A stretch of 64,000 nucleotides of DNA from Argyresthia goedartella (taxonomy: Eukaryota; Arthropoda; Insecta; Lepidoptera; Argyresthiidae): the NCBI GenBank assembly GCA_949825045.1, contig OX463815.1, positions 21,755,231-21,819,230 on the forward strand. Direction: 5' to 3'. The position numbers and the translations under genes were made by a program. Shown here in pieces: positions 54,430 through 62,306 of this stretch. Under the pieces are notes generated by a model that was not told the origin of the DNA, searched no databases, and worked only from the letters and a program-made list of their open reading frames with translations. The stretch's first letter is position 1. The number at the start of each line of letters is the position of its first letter.

Positions 54430-55895
54430 ATCTTTCTTGGGTAGGTTCGTTATCATAGAACTCTTCTAGGTTGTAAAATGTATTGGCTATTAGGAATTTA
54501 TGAAGTGTGTTCTTAAACTCTTTAAAGTTATCTAGGTTTTTTATAGAAGGTGGTAAGTTATTATATATTTTTACGCACATGTTGTAAGGGCCTGATGATA
54601 TAAATACTAGATTAGAGTCTGTGGCAGCTAATCTAGGTCGAGGTCTAAGGTTTGCTGGGCGTTCGCGCGGAACATGTGTAGATGTTTTCTTACAAATAAT
54701 GATAGTTCTAAAATATAGATCGAAGTTAAGGTGAGGATTTCGTAGGTTTTGAAATATGGTCGACAGCTGGTCATTCGGTCTATATTAGCTATAATTCTAA
54801 CACACTTCTTTTGTAGAACAAAGATGTTGTCTATGTCGACACTCTTTCCCCACAGTACGATGCCGTATTGAAGACGAGAATGTGCGTATGCATAGTAAGC
54901 TTTCAGGGCGGTTTCTAGATCTGTGCTTTCTTAATTTCGTATAGGGCGTATGAAAAGCTAGATAATTTAGATTTCAATTTGCTGATATGATGTTTCCAGT
55001 TGAGATTCGAATCAATGTGAATTCCCAGGAAGCAATAAATGTTCACACATTCAATTGACTTGTCCCTAAATGAAAAGTTACAACAAGTTAAAACTAATAC
55101 AGTTTCATCCGTAGATGAAACTGTATTAGTTTAGTTTTATTAAGGTTAAGTTCGAGATTGTGGTCTTCGAGCCAGTTGACGATAGTATCAAATGTGGAGT
55201 TTAGATGGTTATTTAATGAGTGGACGTGATTGCCTGGGATTAGAACAGAAGTGTCATCTGCAAATAGTGTGCACGAGTATTCGATAACTTTCGGAAGGTC
55301 GTTTATATAAATCAAAAACAGCAAACATCCAAGAGAGCTGCCTTGTGGGATTGATCTGTGCACGATTTTAGTTTTTGATTTTACTTTAGAAATCTCACCT
55401 GTCTGATGGTTGTAATGGTCTACTTCTACATGCTGTGTGCGTTTATCTAAGTAGAAAGCGAACCAATTAAGGGCTATGCCTCGCACGCCGACTCCTGAAA
55501 GTTTTTTAATCATGATATTGTGAAGAACCCGGTCATAAGCTTTGCTCATGTCGAGAAAAATGCCAATTCCGTTTTTTCCATTATTAATAACGTCTAAGAC
55601 ATTATTTATGTATTTAAAAACTGCTAGTGTAGTAGACCTTGCTTTTCTGAATCCGTGTTGATTATCATTAAAAACATTAAACTTTTCTCAAAATATGTAA
55701 AGCCTGTTATACATTGCGATTTCAAAAATCTTAGCAAATGAAGACAAAAGGGCGATTGGGCGATAGTTATTGGTGTTTTGTTTAGAGTCTTTTTTGTGTA
55801 ACGGTCTGATTATCGACTTTTTTAACAAATTAGGAAAACAGCCGGTATTGAATGATTGGTTCATCAGGAATTCTAATGGCGTGTAGTCCATCTCA
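54430..55895 (-). pseudogene. LINE reverse transcriptase, partial, broken
   Basis: Reading down the minus strand: 'LMNQSFNTGCFPNLLKKSII', 'YRPIALLSSFAKIFE', a break near 55680, 'HGFRKARSTT', 'FLDMSKAYDRVLHN' (motif A), 'SIPQGSSLGCLLFLIYINDL' (B), 'LFADDTSVLI' (catalytic DD), 'LELNLNKTKLIQF'. The foldback at 55091-55132 follows directly and puts a stop into the frame. Further on come 'YGIVLWGKSVDIDNIFVLQK', 'KIYNNLPPSIKNLDNFKEFK' and the end 'EEFYDNEPTQER' near 54430. Endonuclease absent by 5' truncation. Confidence 0.85.
55091..55132. repeat. Perfect 19-bp foldback inside the LINE RT
   Basis: AAACTAATACAGTTTCATC, a 4-nt loop (CGTA), and its exact reverse complement. The arm nearer the RT (55114-55132) is native coding ('KLIQF'); the other looks like an inverted insertion. 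Confidence 0.95.
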
Positions 55896-56600
55896 TCTAA
55901 TAGCATCAGGCACACGTTTTATTACTGCTAGTGAAGATCTAGGATTTGACATGGCTGAAGTGATAGGTGCTGAATCTTTCATTAGAAAGTATGTAGAAAC
56001 AATATCTCTCGTAAACGATAAAAGATCATGGGGCGGGCCGTTACTTTTTATTGCAGCTGGAGATATTTTATACAGCTGAAAAGCGTTATTTACTGAAACA
56101 TTCAGTGAAAACATGAACTGCAAGTACCATCTCTTCAGACGAATTGCGATTCGATAACAACCCACATTTTGATCAAGTCGATCCACGCCGCCCATAAATT
56201 TATTATAGTTTACGCAGCAACGAGGTTGGTCAACATCTTTCTTCTGTTTATCACAGTAACGTTTGACTTTGCTTATGGGTTCAGAACCACATTGAGTCAA
56301 GGCCAGTGTGACAATGTTATTGTCATTATATCTAACAAGAGTGATATTAGATAGTATATCAGTACATTGGTGATGAGATCCTCTGCTTGTTTTCTTCATT
56401 TCTTTCGGATCTTTGAGAGGTGCTTTCTCAGTTCGGTTAGCTCGTATAGTCCCTGTTCCATCGTGACCCATTTTTTGTAACTCTTCAAGCAGCGGTAAGG
56501 ATGAAATAAAATTTTCGAAATAAAAACTTTAGCTACCTTGTGGCAGCTTTGATATTAGATCCAGAACAACTGAGGCACCAACACCTAACTCAGGATGTAA
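55893..56600 (-). pseudogene. piggyBac-like transposase, C-terminal half
   Basis: The frame is open at 55893-56471 and extends, after a break near 56540, to about 56600. It reads 'GASVVLDLISKLP', 'FENFISSLPLLEELQKMGHD' (second catalytic region, where piggyBac normally has Asp-Asn), 'GTIRANRTEKAPLKD', then 'NYNKFMGGVDRLDQNVGCYR' (third catalytic Asp) and 'RLKRWYLQFMFSLNVSVNNA'. Order and spacing are those of PGBD/piggyBac (DDE_Tnp_1_7). The Asp-to-Glu change, missing N-terminus and LINE at its 3' side show it is dead. Confidence 0.85.
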
Positions 56601-56924
56601 TTTTTATTTCTAAATACGTATGACGACATGATAGAACAATACTATAACATGTTTATAAACCCTAAATTGTCAGTAGTATAATGTAAAAATCATGATTACT
56701 TACATTTTTCTGTTCGCCATATTTTTCACTCAAAACTTACAAACACAATTATGTTTTCTAGATCAACAAAACCACGCGATGTAAAATGACATGTGTTCAT
56801 CTGACAGCTAGAAATGTCAGTAATACCAACATAAAAACTTTACTTTAAAGACGCGTTCAAAAATTCGAGTAAAAAAGTAACCGTTTTAAAAATGGAACAC
56901 TAGGATGATAAGGGCTAAACGACT
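56601..56924. other. AT-rich DNA, probable piggyBac upstream decay
   Basis: No coding recognised; TIRs were not found. Confidence 0.35.
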
Positions 56925-57065
56925 GCAGAGCCACAATGCCGGTCAAATATGCGGTTCCTGAACACATCAAAGAGTGCTTATGATATGTGTGTAGATAAAC
57001 TAGTGTATGTAACTGTACATAATTAGGTATTATGTAGCAGTCACATAAACTACTACTAAGATTGC
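56925..57065 (-). repeat. Dispersed repeat F, copy 3 (partial)
   Basis: 'ccacaatgccggtcaaatat', 'cctgaacacatcaaagagtg' and 'cagtcacataaactactact' match the copies at 36600 and 16838. The inner 'gcattaaaactc' to 'cgttttaatgcc' segment is deleted here. Confidence 0.65.
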
Positions 57066-57711
57066 ACAACCAAGTAGCACAAAGCTGCATTATATAATTC
57101 CACACAAGGTTCACATCGGCTGTTAAAGCACTTTTAACGACTTTTTAGTGTTCACTGGGACTGCAATAGCTGCATAGGAAATAACGAGACCATAATATGT
57201 CTCCATAAATGTGAAGTCCCATAATAATGCCCAATGCTGCTTAAACGTGCACTTTTGCGCCATAACGCAGCTGATAGAGTATACTCGTATATCAGCATTC
57301 ATTGCAAGTGTCACCTTTTTTGCAATTATACAGCAGCACACTGCTATAAATTTCTACACTTGTGCCCTTCAATTCAGACCTAGGCTGAATAATGGAATTT
57401 ATGTCGCCATTTTGAGTCAAAATTTACCATAATTAGCCTCGCGCGGATATTTATACAGCAGTTAGCATTAAATTAAAGTTAACACTGACCACTCATTTAT
57501 CCGCCATTTTTGAGTACGTGATACGTATTATTGTGAAGATTATTACCTATAAAAAATTAATATTTATGTTTGTAGACCTGTTTAAGCAAAATCCTCTTTA
57601 AACCTTAATGAGCGTTTTATGTTTTTGTTATATATTAAGTAAAACGCTTATTCTTTTAGGGTCTGTGGATGGCGGCTGAAGGAAGAGAATCCGAAGCCGT
57701 AAACTTAATAA
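57066..57711. other. Intergenic DNA, no feature recognised
   Basis: Overlapping opposite-strand frames of about 72 codons (57123-57432) lack any domain. Nothing else recognised. Confidence 0.4.
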
Positions 57712-58250
57712 TAATAAAAAAGTGCCCAAGTGCGAGTCGGACTCGCCCATTAAGGGTTGTAGCAAGTAGTTATGTGACTGGATGTTTGTGACTTTGTTTT
57801 TCATAGTGTTTGTATGAATGTCAAATTTATCTTTGCGGTTTTTATATCTTAAAAACTGCTTATTTCATAATTCATAATTTCTTTATTGCACACAACTAAT
57901 ATATGGACAACAAGACTTACATAAAAATAGTGTACAAAGGCGAGCTTATCTCTAATAAGAGATCTCTTCCAGCAAACCAAATTAGGATGGGAATGGTCGA
58001 TTGCTGAGCAGGGGTTTTTTTTTGTTCAAACCAATTTTCGTTGAAAGTGTATATTGAGATACAGCATATATTTTTGTAGATTTTCACTCTCTTACTTTAA
58101 AAGATAGAGGGGGGGGGGGGAAGGGGGGGTTCTACTTTGGAAGGGTCTGTCTCTTTAACAATTTACTTTGAGAAAAAATGGTTACAGAAACCTCAACTTT
58201 TAAAGACATATATAGACAACCCACACATAAATCGTAAAGCGGTTCACAGA
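57712..58250 (-). repeat. Dispersed repeat D, copy 2, split by a LINE tail
   Basis: 'gtgcgagtcggactcgccca' to 'cttaaaaactgcttatt' and then 'ttgttcaaaccaattttcgt' to 'gtaaagcggttcacagaata' match 31475-30985 reversed. About 135 bp between them is foreign (a LINE tail). The first 150 bp of the repeat are missing at 58250. A G-run lies at about 58107-58135. Confidence 0.7.
57875..58005 (-). mobile_element. LINE 3' end, 'agagataagctcgc' family, copy 3
   Basis: The reverse reads 'tgctggaagagatctcttat', 'agagataagctcgcctttgt', 'gtgcaataaagaaattatga'. Inserted inside repeat D; the target duplication is not clear. Confidence 0.7.
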
Positions 58251-58254
58251 ATAA

Positions 58255-59032
58255 GTCAAGTCAAGTCAAGTCAAAGTACTTTATTACTGTAGATATTTAC
58301 ATATACTTAGCAAACGTCGATTTTGCCTCCTCTCTACATTGGACCACTGTAGGAGAAGAAGGGCGTAGAAACTCCCACAGATTGATTTTTAGATCTCTTT
58401 TAAAAATAGGTTGTGCTTAATTAATATAAATATGAAAAATTTAATTGTTATGATTAATAAGCAGGAATAAATAATTACAAAATTATTAACAGCAAGGTCT
58501 GTGTTGAGCCAGATTAACCCCATACAGTCCTGTCATTTAAGTAATCTTGAACGTTGTAATATCCCTTTTTCGACAAAGTCGCTTTAACATGCTTTTTAAA
58601 TTGCTCAAATGGCAATTTCAAAATATCCAGAGGTATCTTATTGTAGTAGAGAATGCACTGACCCTTGAAAGAATTGCTAACCTTTGCGAGTCTAAAACGG
58701 GGCGCACATAGTCTGTGATTATTTCTTAGGTTAACATTACAGCTATCACTAAGTTTGGAAAATGTTGAAAAGTTCTTGCGTACATACATTATATTTTCGA
58801 AAATAAATTGACTAGCTACAGTTAGTATGTCAATTTCTTTAAAAAGCTCTCTTAAGGAGTCTGTTCGTTTTAAATTATAAATTGCTCGAATAGCTCTTTT
58901 CTGTAAAATAAAAATAGTTTGAATATCCGCTGCTTTCTTTTTTCGGCTGGCAACCCCAGACCGAATAGCTGACGATTTAAACAGCTCTGTAGTTTTTATT
59001 TCAATTAAATTAGTCAAAATTGCTTTCTGCAC
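58255..59032 (-). mobile_element. CR1c LINE, 5'-truncated copy with TTGAC tail
   Basis: 3' tail of four TTGAC units (58255-58274), then an AATAAAG signal and a 3' UTR that matches 29684-29795. The coding part (58514-59032) is intact for 172 codons: 'IFILQKRAIRAIYN', 'LFKEIDILTVASQFIFENIM', 'NSFKGQCILYYNKIPLDIL', 'YYNVQDYLNDRTVWG'. It is the last part of RT ORF2 and corresponds to sequence at the right edge of the window. It supplies the ending that the 59.5-64.0 kb element lacks here. Confidence 0.85.
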
Positions 59033-59052
59033 GAGTAAACTTAATTTAAGTA

Positions 59053-59130
59053 GAAATTAGGGTTGGAGTGTAGATAAGGGGGCGCCAAGGAAAACTTCCG
59101 CCCCCTTATCGACACTCTGACCGTAATTAG
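59053..59130. repeat. Inverted pair around 'gtagataagggggcg'
   Basis: 'ggagtgtagataagggggcg' and 'cgcccccttatcgacactct' face each other across 14 bases (18 bp, one mismatch; weaker pairing extends to about 31 bp). Possibly a minimal MITE or an inverted duplication. Confidence 0.7.
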
Positions 59131-59552
59131 TGATTAAATAATGTGTAGATAAGAAACAGCTGTGCAAACATACAAGCTTTGGAAAAAACAAGACCGATTG
59201 TACCGGCCGATTGAACTGTCAAAATCAGTTCAAATAGCAACGACGTAAACGGGGGAAGTATCGTTTTATTTCTGTATTTATATCAATAATCTCACCTTTC
59301 ACACCCGTAACAAACTAAACAAACCTTCATATAAGTGAAACACTTGCCGTACACTCACTCAGGTACCGTTTTGTCTCTCTTTACTTGGCAAAAGCGGAAG
59401 CAAAGTTGAAGACGCAACATTCTGCCACATTCAACAAAAACACACACTTAACACCTTCATTGTGCAATAAACTCCCTAGTGTTCGCTAGTATTCCACCCG
59501 GTCATACACTGACACCTTTTCGCGGTTTTTTTTTCAGGCGAAAAAGGGTGCA
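59131..59552 (+). other. Presumed 5' UTR/promoter region of the CR1c LINE
   Basis: No coding. Just before ORF1 is a pyrimidine-rich run ending in CAG ('tttttcaggcg' near 59537), which resembles a splice acceptor. The LINE 5' end could not be fixed. Confidence 0.35.
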
Positions 59553-60554
59553 ATGCTGACCCGAAGCAAGATGAGCACACGCGATGTGGAGTTGAAGCTG
59601 AAAGCGACCTTGCTGGAGCTCAAGAAGAGCCAAGAGCTTTGTGAAATACTTCTACGAGAGCGAGATGAGTGTGAAGAGGAGATAGAAAAGCAAATTAAGA
59701 AAAATTCGGCGCTAAAAGAAGAGCTCAGTGAGTTGGACATCCAATGCCAGGATCTCAGTGCCCAGAGAGATGAACTACAACACCAAGTCGACTCATTTTA
59801 CAAGTGTCATGATATCCACCACGTAGCATTGCAACACATAAAATCACTTGAACAAAAGCTTGCAGAGGCACACCACGAGCTTCAAGTTTTCAGCGAGCGG
59901 GAGGAACAGCGAGACAGTGCTACAACCAGGGCCTTCTATAATGAGGTCATGAGCCAAACTGGCATACCAACTATTGACCTAACAGCTTGTGATCTCACGT
60001 GTGATAGTCCTAATAGATCGCAATCAGTAACCACTATGAGCTGTAGTAAAAATAAATTAAAGAAATATGTTAAATTTAATATTTATACAAAAAAAACACA
60101 AAAACTAGCTAATAGAAATAAAATATTTTGTAAAAATGTAAATTGTAGCAAGGAACGTGTCGAATTAATTAAGGAAATCGATGATTGTAGATTATGTTTG
60201 GAAAAAACTACAGAAAAGTACGAATGTGACACACGGCGACTCCAGTCAGATATGCATATTTTAAACTCATCATTACAAAGTATTACACGTAAATATGAGT
60301 CAGCACAATACGAAATTAAGGAACATGTGTCGGCTATGAATAGTTTGTTGGAGACGTGTAAGTATAATTATGACACTTTCATATCTTTGACCGACAATCA
60401 CATCTGTGATTGTAAACAAGTTCCAGCGGACTGTTCCGTGCCGACCGTGTGTCCCGCCGAGCAGCCGGCCGAACAGCTGATACTGACCCAGGCGCCGCCG
60501 TCAGTCGACTTGAGTACTAATAGTGTTATCAATAACGCCTCGGACAAAGGATAG
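59553..60554 (+). CDS. CR1c ORF1, coiled-coil N-terminal part
   Basis: 333 residues from ATG 59553, the first in frame. Residues 10-120 are strongly heptad-patterned and charged ('LKKSQELCEILLRERDECEE' and 'LKEELSELDIQCQDLSAQRD'), so a coiled coil for multimerisation. Residues 170-290 contain a second charged helical stretch with paired cysteines. The tail is Pro/Ala-rich. Its stop at 60554 overlaps, in another frame, the SGNH-like part. I see no PHD or FP domain, unlike CR1a and CR1b. Function (RNA binding, particle formation) is inferred from position. Confidence 0.75.
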   Translation: MLTRSKMSTRDVELKLKATLLELKKSQELCEILLRERDECEEEIEKQIKKNSALKEELSELDIQCQDLSAQRDELQHQVDSFYKCHDIHHVALQHIKSLEQKLAEAHHELQVFSEREEQRDSATTRAFYNEVMSQTGIPTIDLTACDLTCDSPNRSQSVTTMSCSKNKLKKYVKFNIYTKKTQKLANRNKIFCKNVNCSKERVELIKEIDDCRLCLEKTTEKYECDTRRLQSDMHILNSSLQSITRKYESAQYEIKEHVSAMNSLLETCKYNYDTFISLTDNHICDCKQVPADCSVPTVCPAEQPAEQLILTQAPPSVDLSTNSVINNASDKG

Positions 60555-61134
60555 GTATATAATGTACAGCGATGAACTTGGAAAAAATATGGGTTTACAA
60601 CTTAGTCAGCGCGTGGGCCAGGCAATATTAAATAACTGTATGCCTGGCGCCACATATTCACAAATATTAAACAAAGTGTTGTCATCGCAGTTTTTAGAAC
60701 CAACCACCCTAATTATTTTAATTGGTAGAAGGGAAAATGTATCTAAAAAACTAATTACTAAATACTTTTCCAAATTAAATTCTTAACAAAATGTAGATAG
60801 AATAATCTTGTTTGCGTTTCCCTTCAGCCAATCTTTGTCACAACATGAAAATCATATAAGACATGATTATAATACATTTATACACACATTGACATGTCGT
60901 CATACTGAAAAATTTCATTTCATAGACACCAATATTTGTATTGGAAAATATTTTTATTTGACTAAGGATAGGTATTACCTATCTAGGTTTTATACAAAAC
61001 AGATAGCACAGTCACTATCTTATTTTATTTTGAACTCAGTCAAGTTTTTGACTAATGAAACGCCTGCTTCTATTGAGCAGTGTAATAATAATGACATGTA
61101 CTCCTTGGAATCTGTTCCAAGCTCTTTAAATTAA
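60523..61134 (+). pseudogene. CR1c SGNH/GDSL-hydrolase-like domain, one in-frame stop
   Basis: The frame runs through the ORF1 stop: 'IMYSDELGKNMGLQLSQRVG' (where an SGNH domain would have GDS), 'NNCMPGATYSQIL', 'TTLIILIGRREN' (where GxND is usual), a stop at 60784-60786, 'FAFPFSQSLSQHENHIRHDY', 'FHFIDTNICIGKYF', 'LTKDRYYLSRFYTKQIAQSL' (C-terminal block, where Asp-x-x-His is usual). Esterase-type domains are known in ORF1 of CR1-superfamily LINEs. The Ser, Asn and His of the catalytic set are not at their expected places, so it may be a non-catalytic, binding variant. Assignment is by pattern only. Confidence 0.55.
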
Positions 61135-61256
61135 CCCATAGGACAACAGAGAGTAACTCTGGCAGTAATATTAATATTTGTATAAATATACCTTCATCTT
61201 GCCCATTAAATCAAGTTACTAGTAGTGAAAAATGTAAAAGTAAGAATATTTTAAAC

Positions 61257-62306
61257 GTGGTTCATCAAAATATACAGGGCATGTTAAGTAAAGAACTGGA
61301 AATTGAGTTATTCATGAACTGTAATAATATTGATATTTTATGTATAACAGAGCACTTTTTAAAGAGTTATCAGTTCATGTTCAACTTTAATAACCACCAC
61401 GTTGCTAGTTCGTTCAACAGAAAAACAGCTGATCGCGGTGGCTCCTTAATACTTGTAAATAATAGTTTTAAATATAAGGAACGAGTTGACATAGTGAGCC
61501 TGTCTGTTGAGCGTACCATGGAAATAGCCTGTATTGAACTTGAACAACTTATTGTAATGAGCGTATACAGACCACCAGATTCATCCTTTGATTTATTCGA
61601 AAAGAAAATGGATGAAGTGTTGATTAAAATCAGCGATAAAAACAATTTTTTTATAATTTGTGGTGATTTTAATGTTAACCTGTTAGAGGATAATAATATT
61701 TGTACTAGATTAAAATCTTTATTTTTATGTCACAACATGAACTATCTGTTTTTGGAGCCTACTAGAATTACTGCAACATCTGCTACCTGCATTGACAATA
61801 TATTTACTAACATTACGCCCATTTTCAAATCGGTCATCAATAAATTAACCTCTGATCACTCTGGTCAGATAGGTATATTCAATATTAAAATAAAAAAGGA
61901 CCAAAAAGAGGATATTACATGTGTGCCCGTTAGTGACACTCGGCTTGAACACTACAGGAATAATATTTTAGATAAACTATGGGAAATACCATACAGTGAC
62001 GATCCAAATTTGTTGTACAACTCAGTATTTAACCTTGTCAAAAATGAATATGATACGGTATTTAAATCAAAAACTATAAAAGTTAATAACAAAGCTTTGT
62101 TTAGTGATTGGGCGACAGTTGGAATTCATAGGAGCAGACGAAGATTATATGAACTCTATGAAGAGAAATCATATAACAAAAATACGGCCTTTCTAGATTA
62201 TGTTCGTAGTTATTCAAAAATGTTTAAACGCGTTTGTGCCGTAGCTAAATCTAATTTCATTAAAAACAAAATTGAATCTAGTAGCAATGTAATGAAAACG
62301 ACTTAA
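61257..62306 (+). pseudogene. CR1c ORF2 part 1: endonuclease and linker (ends at a stop)
   Basis: Endonuclease motifs in order: 'VHQNIQGMLSKELEIELF', 'DILCITEHFL', 'ADRGGSLILV', 'VMSVYRPPDSS', 'FIICGDFNVNLL', 'FLEPTRIT', 'SDHSGQIG' (catalytic Asp-His). A linker of about 100 residues follows, rich in Arg/Lys ('IHRSRRRLYELYEEKSY'). The TAA at 62304-62306 lies between 'VMKTT' and 'QIINRETG', where Trp is usual in relatives. The frame continues directly on the other side. The true start is unclear, since the frame is open to the left of 61257 without an ATG that I could confirm. Confidence 0.85.

Larger units (their letters stand above)
54165..55900 (-). mobile_element. 5'-truncated LINE inserted in a piggyBac relic
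   Basis: Minus strand: RT, C-terminal domain and 3' UTR, ending 'tgcaatcaataaatgaaatg' with TGAAA units at 54166-54190. It begins abruptly near 55900, inside the RT N-terminus, where piggyBac coding stops. The RT resembles CR1/jockey-type proteins. A 19-bp foldback interrupts its ORF at 55091. Confidence 0.8.
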
